39,860 nt of DNA from JAAXTX01 sp035560715 (lineage in GTDB: Bacteria; Patescibacteriota; Minisyncoccia; Moranbacterales; UBA1568), in NCBI GenBank assembly GCA_035560715.1, contig DATMYW010000044.1, positions 1-39,860 on the forward strand, given 5' to 3'. Position numbers and translations under genes: made by a program. The first letter of the stretch is position 1; each line of letters begins with the position of its first letter. Under the pieces are notes generated by a model. It saw nothing but the letters and a program-made list of their open reading frames with translations. It was not told where the DNA came from and did no database searches. Shown here one piece after another: positions 15,975 through 24,026 of this stretch.

Positions 15975-17393
15975 ATGCAGACGACGAAGAAGACGAAAAT
16001 CGTGGCGACCATCGGTCCGGTCACGACGAGTGAGGCGATGTTGACGAAGCTCGTGAAGTCGGGACTCAACGTGATGCGACTCAACTTCTCGCACGGTGAT
16101 TTCGCCGAGCATCAGGAGAAGGTCGACAATCTTCGCAAAGTCACGGAGAAGCTCGGGACGCCCGTCGCGATCCTGCAGGACCTGTCCGGCCCGAAGATCC
16201 GCATCGGCGAGTTCTATCAGGAGCGGGTGATGCTGAAGGAAGGTGATGAGTTCGTTCTGACGACCGAGAAGTGCGTGGGCGACGAACACCGCGCATCCAT
16301 CAACTACCCGAAGCTTCCTCAGGAAATCAAGCCGGGGGCGTTCATCATGGTCGATGACGGTAAGAAGAAACTCCAGGTGGTCTCGATCAAGGGGAACGAG
16401 GTCAAAACGAAGATCATCGTCGGCGGCGAGACGAAGGGGCGCCGCGGCGTGAATTTGCCGGGCACCGACCTTTCGATCAGTTCGCTTACCGCGAAGGATC
16501 GGAAGGACATCGAGTTCGGCGTGAAGAACCAGGTGGACTTCGTGGCGCTCTCGTTCGTGCGCCGCGCGTCGGACGTCCATGAGCTTCGTCGGATCCTCGA
16601 GAAGAAGGGGCTGCCGGCGCAGATCATCGTGAAGATCGAGACGACGCAGGCGATCGACAATCTCGAGGAAATCATCCGGGCGACCGATGCGGTCATGGTG
16701 GCGCGCGGTGATCTCGCGGTCGAGGTCCCGATGGAGCAGGTGCCGCTTCTGCAGAAGCGCATGGTACAGATGGCACGCGAGCTCGGCAAGCCGGTCATCG
16801 TCGCGACGCAGATGCTCGAATCCATGATCAATGCCCCGGTGCCGACGCGTGCCGAGGTGAACGACGTGGCCAATGCGATCCTCGACGGTGCCGACGCGAT
16901 CATGCTTTCCGAAGAGACCACGCTCGGAAAGTATCCGGTCGAAGCGGTCTCGACGATGACGAAGATCGCCCTCGAGGTGGAAGCCGCGCCGTATACCCGT
17001 CCGATCATCAACGGTGACGAGCTCGGACTCGATTCGATCGCCGAATCGGTTTCCGAAGCGGTCGAATCGGTGGCGTATTCCGTCGATGCGGCGGCGATCG
17101 TCGCCTTGTCCGAGTCCGGTTTCACCATGCGCGCCATTTCCCGCTATCGTCCCGATCAGCCGATCGTGGTCCTGACACCGAACGAGCGGACGGTCCGCCG
17201 GGCCTGCCTTTCGTACGGGTGCTACGGATATCACGTCGATTCCTTCAAAGAGATCGCGCAGGCGGTCGCCGAGGCCTCCGCGCTACTCAAGAAGGAGAAG
17301 TTCGCGAAGAAGGGCGACCGGTTCGTCGTATCCGGCGGTGCTCCGCTCGGCAAGGGCGGCGAGACGAACTTCGTCATGGTGCGGGAGGCGTAA
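15975..17393 (+). CDS. pyk: Pyruvate kinase
   Basis: A 472-residue glycolytic enzyme converting phosphoenolpyruvate and ADP to pyruvate and ATP. Key segments are present: TKIVATIGP at the start, GLNVMRLNFSHGDF, LQDLSGPKIRIG, the lid (B) domain, VALSFVRRASDV, IIVKIETTQAIDN, and the active-site stretch VMVARGDLAVEV, then ATQMLESMINAPVPTRAEVNDVANAILDGADAIMLSEETT. The C-terminal allosteric-type domain is complete to the usual length. It has its own promoter and a strong terminator, so it is probably monocistronic. For an organism of this type, pyruvate kinase would be a main ATP-yielding step; this is inference. Confidence 0.97.
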   Translation: MQTTKKTKIVATIGPVTTSEAMLTKLVKSGLNVMRLNFSHGDFAEHQEKVDNLRKVTEKLGTPVAILQDLSGPKIRIGEFYQERVMLKEGDEFVLTTEKCVGDEHRASINYPKLPQEIKPGAFIMVDDGKKKLQVVSIKGNEVKTKIIVGGETKGRRGVNLPGTDLSISSLTAKDRKDIEFGVKNQVDFVALSFVRRASDVHELRRILEKKGLPAQIIVKIETTQAIDNLEEIIRATDAVMVARGDLAVEVPMEQVPLLQKRMVQMARELGKPVIVATQMLESMINAPVPTRAEVNDVANAILDGADAIMLSEETTLGKYPVEAVSTMTKIALEVEAAPYTRPIINGDELGLDSIAESVSEAVESVAYSVDAAAIVALSESGFTMRAISRYRPDQPIVVLTPNERTVRRACLSYGCYGYHVDSFKEIAQAVAEASALLKKEKFAKKGDRFVVSGGAPLGKGGETNFVMVREA

Positions 17394-17427
17394 CCGGGTG
17401 GAGAGAAGAAGGTGGCAGGCAGTACGG

Positions 17428-17454
17428 AAAAGGCGCCCCGACGGGGCGCCTTTT
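17428..17454. terminator. Bidirectional terminator between pyk and topA
   Basis: AAAAGGCGCCCC pairs perfectly with GGGGCGCCTTTT around a GAC loop. It sits between two convergent stop codons and works on both strands. Confidence 0.92.
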
Positions 17455-17478
17455 CGCATTCGTTGCGATACGGGAAAA

Positions 17479-19638
17479 CTACTTCTTTTCCAGTTTATGC
17501 GGGTTGTGGTTCGGGCAGGTCTTGTCGGAGCAGCGCTCGGGGATGGTCTTCGTTCCCTCCATCATGAGCGCGCCGCACATCGGGCAGAGCGTGCCGGTCG
17601 GTTTTGCCTTGATGGCGTGCTTGCAGTCCGGGTAGTTCGAGCACGAATAGAAGACGCCGAATCGGCCGCGCTTCTCGACCATCTCGCCCTTGTCGCACTT
17701 GGGACACTTCACGCCGGTACCGTTCTGCCCGACCGCGTCCTTCTTGATGTACTTACACTTCGGATAATTGCTACACGACACGAACGTCCCGTAGCGTCCC
17801 TGCCGCTCGACCAGATCGTTGCCGCAGTCCGGGCATTTCTCGCCGGTGGTCTTCGGCCCTTCGATCTCCTTGCCTTCCATCGTGAGCGCGCCGTCACATT
17901 CCGGGTACTTGGAGCAGGAGAGAAACTTTCCGGAGCGACCGAGCTTGATGACCATGGACGAGCCGCACTTCGGGCACTTGTGGATCTCGTCCGCCTCGCC
18001 GAGGTGGGTGGCCTTGCCGGTCGACTTGTCCTTCGCCTTGACCTCCTTGCTGAACGGGCCGTAGAAGTCGGCGAGGGTCTTCGCATAGTCGCGTTTGCCG
18101 TCGGCGATCTCGTCGAGCTCGTTCTCCATCTCCGCGGTCAGGGTATCCGAGACGACGTCAGGGAAGTGTTCCGAGAGGAATCCGTCCACGACTTCGCCGA
18201 CTTCGGTCGCCTTGAGCGCCCGGCCCTCCTTCTCGACGTATTGCCGGTCGAGGAGCGTCTTGATGATCGAGGCGTAGGTGGACGGACGTCCGAGTCCGCG
18301 TTTCTCGAGTTCCTTCACGAGGCCCGCCTCGGAATAGCGGTTCGGCGGCTCGGTCTGTTTCTCTTCTTCGCGGATTTCCTTTAGCGAGATCGCCTCGCCG
18401 GGAGCGAGCTTTGGCAGTTCGACATCGTCCTTGCGCGCCTCCGGGTCGGCCGCGAGCCACCCCGGCCGGACGAGACGTGACCCCGTGACCGAGAAATCGG
18501 GCAGTGACCGGTCCGTCGTATTCGCGGAGAGCCTGGTGCGGAGGAGTTCGGCCGGCTTCATCTGCGAGGCGAGGGTGCGCGTACGGATGAGACGGTAGAG
18601 TTTGAGTTGATCGGGCGGAAGCGAGGGCAGTTTGCCGAACGCGGTCGGACGGATCGCCTCGTGCGCCTCCTGCGCGTTCTTGGACTTGGTTTTGAACCGC
18701 CTGACTTCGAGCACCTCGTCGCCGTAGGCGGCCTTCACCGCTGTGGCGATATGTCCGAGCGCTTCCTCGGAGAGTGAGACGCTGTCGGTACGCATGTAGG
18801 TGATGTGTCCCGCCTCATAGAGCTTCTGCGCGAGGCGCATCGTGTTGCTCGGCGAAAATCCGAGGCGCGAGCTCGCGGCCTGCTGCAGGGTCGACGTGGT
18901 GAACGGGGCGGCGGGATTGCGGACGACCTCGGTCTCCTTCACCTCGACGATCTCCCAGTCTTTCGATTTCGCGAGAGAAAGGATATCGTCGACTCGTGCG
19001 CGGTCGCGCGGCTCCTCGGAGCAGAAAAGTTCGAGTGTGGCCTTCTTCCCGGTCAGGAACGTTCCGGATATCTTCCAGAACGTTTCCGGCACGAAAGCGC
19101 GGATCTCGCGCTCACGCTCGGCGATGATGTGAAGTGCCGGGGATTGGACCCGGCCGGCCGAGAGTCCGTACCGGACCTTCTTCCAGATGAGTCCCGAGAG
19201 ATCATAGCCCACGAGCCGGTCGAGGACACGGCGGGCTTCCTGTGCCTTGCGAAGGTTGTGGTCGAGTTCGCGGGGAACCTTGAGCGCGGCGCGGATACCA
19301 TTCTCCGTGATTTCGTGAAACAGGACTCGTTTCGGTTTCTTCAGGTCACATGCTTCCACGAGATGCCAGGCGATAGCCTCGCCCTCGCGGTCGGGGTCGG
19401 TGGCGAGGAGGATCTCCGTATTCTTCCTCGCGAGATTCCTGATCTCGCTTACGACCTTTTCCTTGCCGGAGATCGTTTCGTAGCGCGGCACGAATCCGCC
19501 CGTTATGTCGATGGCGTTCTTGTTGGACTTCGGCAGATCGCGGACGTGACCGACCGAGGCGACGACCGTATAATCCTTGCCGAGGTATTTTCCGATGGTC
19601 TTGGCCTTCGAAGGGGACTCGACGATGAGGAGGGGCAT
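17479..19638 (-). CDS. topA: DNA topoisomerase I
   Basis: A 719-residue type IA topoisomerase that relaxes negative supercoils. The TOPRIM domain opens the protein (MPLLIVESPSKAKTI, with TDPDREGEAIAWH at about 80-92). SAGRVQSPAL and the catalytic Tyr281 in GHITYMRTDSVS follow. The C-terminus carries four zinc-ribbon repeats: CPKCGSS...CSKYPEC, CPDCGND...CSNYPKC, CPKCDKG...CSNYPDC and CPMCGAL...CSDKTC, all four apparently complete. The length is usual for the bacterial enzyme. The minus-strand neighbour dprA lies about 150 bases upstream across an inverted repeat, so the two may or may not share a transcript. Confidence 0.97.
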   Translation of the reverse strand: MPLLIVESPSKAKTIGKYLGKDYTVVASVGHVRDLPKSNKNAIDITGGFVPRYETISGKEKVVSEIRNLARKNTEILLATDPDREGEAIAWHLVEACDLKKPKRVLFHEITENGIRAALKVPRELDHNLRKAQEARRVLDRLVGYDLSGLIWKKVRYGLSAGRVQSPALHIIAEREREIRAFVPETFWKISGTFLTGKKATLELFCSEEPRDRARVDDILSLAKSKDWEIVEVKETEVVRNPAAPFTTSTLQQAASSRLGFSPSNTMRLAQKLYEAGHITYMRTDSVSLSEEALGHIATAVKAAYGDEVLEVRRFKTKSKNAQEAHEAIRPTAFGKLPSLPPDQLKLYRLIRTRTLASQMKPAELLRTRLSANTTDRSLPDFSVTGSRLVRPGWLAADPEARKDDVELPKLAPGEAISLKEIREEEKQTEPPNRYSEAGLVKELEKRGLGRPSTYASIIKTLLDRQYVEKEGRALKATEVGEVVDGFLSEHFPDVVSDTLTAEMENELDEIADGKRDYAKTLADFYGPFSKEVKAKDKSTGKATHLGEADEIHKCPKCGSSMVIKLGRSGKFLSCSKYPECDGALTMEGKEIEGPKTTGEKCPDCGNDLVERQGRYGTFVSCSNYPKCKYIKKDAVGQNGTGVKCPKCDKGEMVEKRGRFGVFYSCSNYPDCKHAIKAKPTGTLCPMCGALMMEGTKTIPERCSDKTCPNHNPHKLEKK

Positions 19639-19654
19639 ATCGTGGTAGAAAGTT

Positions 19655-19787
19655 GAAAGTCAAAAGTGAAAAGTCGGGGCGGGTACGAAAAACGACCGAT
19701 CCGGATCTTCTTGTGCCATGATACGTGCTCTGGAAATAATCGCAAGTTTCCTATCTTTACGCTCGAGACTTTCGACTTTGGACTTTC
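19655..19787. repeat. AAAGTC-rich inverted repeat between dprA and topA
   Basis: The segment 19655-19675 (runs of GAAAGTC, AAAAGTG, AAAAGTC) matches the reverse complement of 19767-19787 at 18 of 21 positions; the right arm overlaps the dprA stop codon. The roughly 90-base interior holds no gene and no further structure that I can support. Low-complexity inverted repeats of this sort recur in other gaps of this window. Confidence 0.5.
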
Positions 19788-20892
19788 AGACTCGGATGTA
19801 GTTCATCCCGCCGATGTTTTTCGCGAGTCCTTTTATCTCGAGCATCGTAAGGGCCGAGCCGGCATCGCTTGTTCCAAGATGCGACGATTTGATGATTTCG
19901 TCAACATGAGTCGCTTCGTGCGTGAGGATCGAGAGGATTTTCCGTTCGGCCTCCGAGAGGTTTTCCGGGATCGGTTTCGGTCCGTTTCCCTGCTTCGAAT
20001 CGGATGAACTGGTGGCCGTACGGAGCGGCAGTTCCTCGAGTATGTCGCCCGTGCCGCGGACGAGTTTCGCGCCGTCACGGATGAGCTTGTGCGTGCCAGT
20101 CGATGCGGGCGAGAAGATCGATCCCGGGACCGCGAACACGTCGCGGCCGCATTCGAGCGCGTGGTCGGCCGTGATGAGCGACCCGCTCTTCTCGGCGGCT
20201 TCCGCCACGACCACCCCCAGAGAGAGCGCGGCGATGATACGGTTGCGTGCCGGAAAGGTCCCCTTGCCGGCCGCGGTGCCGGGCGGATATTCGGATAGCA
20301 GGCAGCCGCTTTCCATGATCCGCTTCGCGAGCGGCAGGTGTTCTCGCGGGTGGATGGACGCGTCGTCGAGTCCGTCGCCCAGGACCGCGATGGTACTCCC
20401 GTCCGTGCGGAGCGCGGCCCCGTGCGCGACCGAATCGATGCCGTACGCGAGTCCGGATACGACGACTACGCCGGCGCGGACCAGGTCCTCGGCAATCCTT
20501 TCGGCGGCCTGTCTGCCGTACGCGGTGTGTTTGCGCGAGCCGACGATCGCGACCATCGGCTTGTTCCATTCGTCAAAGTTGCCACGGACATAGAGGAGTG
20601 ACACGGGGAACGGCGCCTCACGGAGCAGTGTCGAGAATGTCTCGTCAGTCGAGAGAAGGAGGCGTATCCCGTCGCGTTCCAATGCCTCTTTTTCGCGTTC
20701 CGGGTCGATCGATGCGCGGCCGGCAAGGATCGCCTCCCGCGTGTCGGCGCTCATCCCGGTCGCGGCGAGCGCCTCCGCGTCGGCGTGCCACGCCGATTCG
20801 CCGGTTTCAAAAGCCGACATCAGCGACCGGAGCCGCGTCTGTCCGATGCCTTGGATCTTTCGGAAGCAGTGCCAATAGAGGGAATCTCGCAT
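19786..20892 (-). CDS. dprA: DNA processing protein DprA
   Basis: A 368-residue single-stranded-DNA-binding protein that loads RecA on incoming DNA during natural transformation. A SAM-like N-terminal region (YWHCFRKIQGIGQTRLRSLMSAF) is followed by the DprA Rossmann fold: PMVAIVGSRKHTAYGRQAAERIAEDL, VVVVSGLAYGIDSVAHGAAL, TIAVLGDGLD, GTFPARNRIIAALS and GSLITADHALECGRDVFAVPGS. A C-terminal winged helix follows (LSEAERKILSILTHEATHVDEII). The start at 20892 is preferred over an in-frame ATG at 20913, which lies within an AT-rich inverted repeat. DprA in such a genome would suit DNA uptake from other cells. Confidence 0.93.
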   Translation of the reverse strand: MRDSLYWHCFRKIQGIGQTRLRSLMSAFETGESAWHADAEALAATGMSADTREAILAGRASIDPEREKEALERDGIRLLLSTDETFSTLLREAPFPVSLLYVRGNFDEWNKPMVAIVGSRKHTAYGRQAAERIAEDLVRAGVVVVSGLAYGIDSVAHGAALRTDGSTIAVLGDGLDDASIHPREHLPLAKRIMESGCLLSEYPPGTAAGKGTFPARNRIIAALSLGVVVAEAAEKSGSLITADHALECGRDVFAVPGSIFSPASTGTHKLIRDGAKLVRGTGDILEELPLRTATSSSDSKQGNGPKPIPENLSEAERKILSILTHEATHVDEIIKSSHLGTSDAGSALTMLEIKGLAKNIGGMNYIRV

Positions 20893-20904
20893 GAATATGG
20901 AATC

Positions 20905-21035
20905 AGGAATCATGAATGAAGAATCAAGAATAACGGATCAGGAAGTAAGAATAAAGAGTTATGCTCCGGTCCATTCAATTCTTTCTCTTGCCTGATTCTC
21001 TATTCTTAATTCATAATTCTTCCCCATCATAGACA
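20905..21035. repeat. AT-rich imperfect inverted repeat upstream of dprA
   Basis: The left arm near 20905-20955 (tracts of GAATCA, AAGAAT, GATCAGGAAG) pairs imperfectly with the right arm near 20976-21025 (AATTCTTTC, GCCTGATTC, TATTCTTAATTCATAATTC). The arms are about 50 bases each with gaps, around a loop containing TATGCTCCGGTCC. It looks like a hairpin-forming intergenic or MITE-like element; no coding content is seen. Confidence 0.5.
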
Positions 21036-21070
21036 AATTCCCTTCCTTCGGCTAGGATATCTGGGAATAT

Positions 21071-21106
21071 GGGCCGTTAGCTCAGTTGGTTAGAGCGCCG
21101 CATTTG
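21071..21106 (+). pseudogene. 5' half of a tRNA-Ala, broken in the anticodon loop
   Basis: The sequence has acceptor strand GGGCCGT, TA, a complete D-arm (GCTC...GAGC), G, the 5' anticodon stem CCGCA and the loop start TTTG. It then changes to unrelated sequence at 21107. The acceptor strand pairs fully, with one G.T, with ACGGTCC at 21338-21344, not with the intact tRNA-Ala just downstream. It is either a split or interrupted tRNA gene or a tRNA remnant. Confidence 0.75.
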
Positions 21107-21214
21107 TTCCGATTTCTTTTGCTGCGCATTGCCATAGTCTCCTTTCAGGGAGAGGTGGAAAGTAGTGTAAAGGACTGGTTGTAAGTTGTTTGTTGTGAGT
21201 CGTCAGTTATCATC

Positions 21215-21287
21215 GGGCCCTTAGCTTAGCTGGTAGAGCGCCGCATTTGCAATGCGGAGGTCACCGGTTCGAATCCGGTAGGGTCCA
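21215..21287 (+). tRNA. tRNA-Ala (TGC anticodon)
   Basis: An intact 73-nt cloverleaf: acceptor GGGCCCT/AGGGTCC with one G.T, D stem GCTT/GAGC, anticodon stem CCGCA/TGCGG with loop TTTGCAA, T-arm ACCGG-TTCGAAT-CCGGT, discriminator A. CCA is encoded at 21288-21290. It is nested between a 5' half-tRNA at 21071 and two extra 3' half copies downstream. Confidence 0.93.
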
Positions 21288-21433
21288 CCACAATCCATCG
21301 GGACAATGTTGTCGGAGGTCGCCGGTTCGAATCCGGCACGGTCCACCACAATCCATCGGGAGTTGTGTCTCGGAGGTCACCGGCCCGTCTCGCCGCTCGC
21401 GAGTGGCGGGGTTCGAATCCGGTAGGGTCCGCA
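21255..21433 (+). repeat. 58-bp tandem repeat of the tRNA-Ala 3' half and trailer
   Basis: CGGAGGTC occurs at 21255 (inside the intact tRNA), 21313 and 21371, a constant spacing of 58. Copy two has T-arm GCCGG/CCGGC and acceptor ACGGTCC plus CCA, so both sides of stems changed together relative to the intact tRNA. Copy three keeps ACCGG/CCGGT and AGGGTCC but carries a 28-base hairpin insert (21384-21411, containing GCCGCTCG/CGAGTGGC) at the T-loop border. A 17-base trailer beginning ACCACAATCC follows copies one and two. Confidence 0.85.
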
Positions 21434-21445
21434 TTGATCATCCGT

Positions 21446-22093
21446 ATGGATATCGAAGAAATTCATTCCGCAGTAGAGTGGGCGAAAAGTCTGACGGGTG
21501 ATGGCGTCTCGGTTTCGAAGGAAAAGTATGGCGATCAGAGCTCGGTGCTCAGGCTGAATCTTTTGACGGATACCTTTTTCCTGAAAATCGGCAAGGGATT
21601 GGCGATGGAGCGTGACCGGCTCGAATGGCTGGAAAAAAAAGTCTCCGTCCCGAGGGTGATTGGCTATACGGAAATCGACGGTCATGAGGCCTTGTTGCTG
21701 TCGGCGATCGAAGGGAAAAATCTCGCGGAACTGAAAAAGGAATGGTCTGCCGAAAAAGTGGTCGACGCTTTGGTCATAGCGCTGAAGCGATTTCATTCCG
21801 TCAACGTGAAAGACTTCCCGTTCGGTGTCGCCGGCGCAGGGAAGGTGTTGGTTCATGGAGATGCCTGTCTTCCGAATTTTCTTTTCGCGGAGGATGGACG
21901 TTTCGGATATGTCGATGTGGGAGGTACGGCAGTCGATGACGTGGAGGCCGATTTTTCGGCGGCTATCTGGAGCTTGCACTATAATCTCGGTCCGGGATAT
22001 GGGGCGATGTTCTTGAAACGGTATGGAATAGGGAATGTCGCGGACGAGTACGTGGAAACACTGAGGTTGCGTTACGAAGATAAGCAGGATTAG
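21446..22093 (+). CDS. Shortened aminoglycoside 3'-phosphotransferase-like kinase
   Basis: A 215-residue member of the APH/choline-kinase fold. K47 (TFFLKIGKG) is the likely ATP-binding lysine, HGDACLPN (137-144) is the catalytic loop exactly as in APH(3') enzymes, and D157 in GRFGYVDVGG is the metal-binding Asp. Family members are about 260-270 residues; here the helical segment between the PFxxx hinge and the catalytic loop is missing about 45-50 residues, which is where APH(3') binds its aminoglycoside. The substrate may therefore differ and resistance should not be assumed. The start at 21446 follows the tRNA 3' copies; an in-frame ATG at 21365 would lie inside them. Confidence 0.75.
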   Translation: MDIEEIHSAVEWAKSLTGDGVSVSKEKYGDQSSVLRLNLLTDTFFLKIGKGLAMERDRLEWLEKKVSVPRVIGYTEIDGHEALLLSAIEGKNLAELKKEWSAEKVVDALVIALKRFHSVNVKDFPFGVAGAGKVLVHGDACLPNFLFAEDGRFGYVDVGGTAVDDVEADFSAAIWSLHYNLGPGYGAMFLKRYGIGNVADEYVETLRLRYEDKQD

Positions 22094-22131
22094 TGGGAAC
22101 TCATATGATAGCGGATGTTGAGACGAGAAAA

Positions 22132-22206
22132 ATGAACGCAAAGGAGGCGCTCCGGCGGCTGCGGAAGGCGTACAAGGTGACGGGGCCGTTCGTTTTAGTT
22201 TTTTAA
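22132..22206 (+). pseudogene. Truncated duplicate of the nth 5' end
   Basis: A 24-codon frame, MNAKEALRRLRKAYKVTGPFV followed by LVF and a stop. Bases 22156-22194 are identical to 24888-24926 inside the intact nth gene (39 of 39), with near identity further upstream. After 22194 the similarity ends abruptly and AT-richer sequence begins. This marks the left border of an inserted segment and is probably the original start of nth. Confidence 0.85.
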
Positions 22207-22306
22207 ACTCCCGCGTAGTTAATCGTTATTCGGCAATTGACGATGTTGCAATAATGCCCGTTTGTGTCACAATGATATATGTCTGATCGTATTGATACAT
22301 AACTCT

Positions 22307-23284
22307 ATGAAAAAGACCGTGGTGGGAATTATTGTGGTCGTCGCGATGGCTGCTGTTGGTTATTTTGTGTATCCAAAACCGAAACAAGTGCAAGTGTCCG
22401 AACAGATTACTATTGCTCAGGCATTCGAAGTCTTCCTCTATGCTCCATTGTATGTCGCACAAGAGCAGGGCTTTTTTAAAGACCAAGGACTTGATGTGAA
22501 CATCATAACGGCAGGAGGAGATGAAAAGGCCTTTGCTGCACTTCTGAGCGGTGACGCACAATTTGCTGTTGGTGATCCAACTTTTGCTGCAGTCTCCGGC
22601 GAGAGAGGTCAGCCTGGAAAAGTTGTTGCCGCCGTGCTGAGAGGGGTTCCGTTTTGGGGTGTCGCGAAGAATCCGAGCATTGGAGTAATTTCTTCCTCGA
22701 CGGGCCTGAAGGGATACCGCGTAGCAACTTATCCCTCGCCTTCTACGGCTTACGCGTTGCAGAAAGAGATGTTCCAATCCGCTAACCTTCAGCCGAAAAT
22801 AGCGGAAACGGCATTTGGCTCCTTACTTGCCTCTGTCGATGCTGGGAAGGCCGATATCGCTTTGGAGCTTGAGCCGAATGTCTCGATAGCGGTGAAAAAT
22901 GGTGATCATGTCGTTTATTCTCTCAATGATTATTATCCGGAATTTGCTATTACCGGAGTAACCGCACTACCGGGCTATGTCGGCCAAAATCCGGAGACCG
23001 TGCAAAAGGTCACAAACGCGCTGCAGAAAGCGATGGACTATATTCGCCAGCATCCGAACGAAGCCGCCGACTTTCTTTCGGTTAGATTTCCAGAAGTACC
23101 GAAAGATATCGCAAGGAATGCCGTGGAAAATATGATTAAGGCGGGGGTGTTTCCGGAAGATACGGTTGTCACCCGATCGGGATGGGATGCTGCGATACAG
23201 ACGCGTCTAGAGGTCGGGGATCTGAGGTCCGAAGCAACTTACGAGAATTATGTCGATGCCAGGTTCTCCGAGCGGGCAAAGTAG
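22307..23284 (+). CDS. ABC importer substrate-binding protein, NMT1/THI5-like (TauA/SsuA/ThiY class)
   Basis: The product has 325 residues. An N-terminal hydrophobic helix (about 5-21) with no lipobox Cys suggests a membrane-tethered binding protein. The fold is the NMT1/THI5-like type: APLYVAQEQGFFKDQGLDVNI, then AFAALLSGDAQFAVGDPTFAAVS. Such proteins bind small organic molecules, for example thiamine pyrimidine precursors, sulfonates, or nitrate/bicarbonate; the ligand cannot be read from the sequence. The start at 22307 (CTATG) begins the helix. No riboswitch was seen upstream. The ATPase gene overlaps its end. The base composition is clearly more AT-rich than nth or topA, consistent with acquisition by transfer. 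Confidence 0.85.
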   Translation: MKKTVVGIIVVVAMAAVGYFVYPKPKQVQVSEQITIAQAFEVFLYAPLYVAQEQGFFKDQGLDVNIITAGGDEKAFAALLSGDAQFAVGDPTFAAVSGERGQPGKVVAAVLRGVPFWGVAKNPSIGVISSSTGLKGYRVATYPSPSTAYALQKEMFQSANLQPKIAETAFGSLLASVDAGKADIALELEPNVSIAVKNGDHVVYSLNDYYPEFAITGVTALPGYVGQNPETVQKVTNALQKAMDYIRQHPNEAADFLSVRFPEVPKDIARNAVENMIKAGVFPEDTVVTRSGWDAAIQTRLEVGDLRSEATYENYVDARFSERAK

Positions 23285-24026
23285 CCTCATCTCAATATCA
23301 ACTAAGAATATCTCGAAACGGTTCTCCAAGAGCGGCGAAGTGTCTTCGGTGTTACAAGATATCTCATTTGACGTGGAAACGGGAAAGATTCTCGCGATTG
23401 TCGGTAAAAGCGGTATTGGAAAAACGACCCTTCTCAACATCGTCAGTGGTCTTGAACAAGCGGATCTTGGGAGTGTGGAGTCACGTGGTTCCATCGGCTA
23501 CATGCCTCAAAAGGACCTTCTTCTGCCGTGGAGGACAACGATAGCAAACGTTCTTTTACCCATTGAGATTCAAAAAGGAGATTTGTGGGCGGCCACTCTT
23601 CGCGCTAGGCAATTCTTCCAGAAACATGGCCTTTCCCATTTTGAGAATGCTTATCCTTCGGAAATTTCTGGCGGAATGCGTCAGAAAATTTCACTCATGC
23701 GGGTTTTTCTGCAGGATCCTGACACTATCCTTTTTGACGAGCCCTTTTCGGCAATAGACGCGGATGCCCGTTTACAACTAGTGAAAGACGTTCGTCTATA
23801 TATTACATCTAGCCGGAAATCTGCCATCTTCGTTACACATAACATAGAGGAGGCAATCGCGGTGTCCGATAAATTAATCGTTCTTGGGGAGCAACCTGCG
23901 ACCATAATTTATCAGACTGATATAGTCATTCCAGACGAGTACCGCGATCCGGTCAGTGTCCGGAAGAGTGATGGTTTTCAGGATCTTTTCGAACGTATCT
24001 GGGAGCTCATTGGAAAACAGATATGA
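23250..24026 (+). CDS. ABC importer ATPase (TauB/SsuB/ThiZ class)
   Basis: The product has 258 residues and powers the importer. Motifs are complete: Walker A GKSGIGKTT at about 52-60, Q-loop at YMPQKD, signature SGGMRQK, Walker B TILFDEPFSAID and H-loop VTHNIEEA. The start at 23250 overlaps the binding-protein gene by 35 bases; a second ATG six bases later is also possible. Its stop overlaps the permease start (ATGA). The three genes form one unit. Confidence 0.92.
   Translation: MSMPGSPSGQSSLISISTKNISKRFSKSGEVSSVLQDISFDVETGKILAIVGKSGIGKTTLLNIVSGLEQADLGSVESRGSIGYMPQKDLLLPWRTTIANVLLPIEIQKGDLWAATLRARQFFQKHGLSHFENAYPSEISGGMRQKISLMRVFLQDPDTILFDEPFSAIDADARLQLVKDVRLYITSSRKSAIFVTHNIEEAIAVSDKLIVLGEQPATIIYQTDIVIPDEYRDPVSVRKSDGFQDLFERIWELIGKQI

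Noticed and set aside
15960..17234. A 424-codon open frame on the minus strand
   Set aside because: Antisense shadow of pyk, with a His/Arg/Asp-rich composition and no domain.
17338..19656. Long plus-strand frames (17338-18384 and 18805-19656)
   Set aside because: Antisense shadows of topA, whose motifs are complete.
21226..21441. Minus-strand frame reading DPTGFEP, and similar frames at 25739-26029 and 36611-37085 (DSNLGP, GGIRTRG)
   Set aside because: These are translations of the complementary strand of tRNA genes and their repeats, a known source of false proteins.
22195..22306. TPP or other riboswitch before the importer genes
   Set aside because: No TPP-type conserved CUGAGA / ACCUGA pattern or other recognised aptamer core is present.
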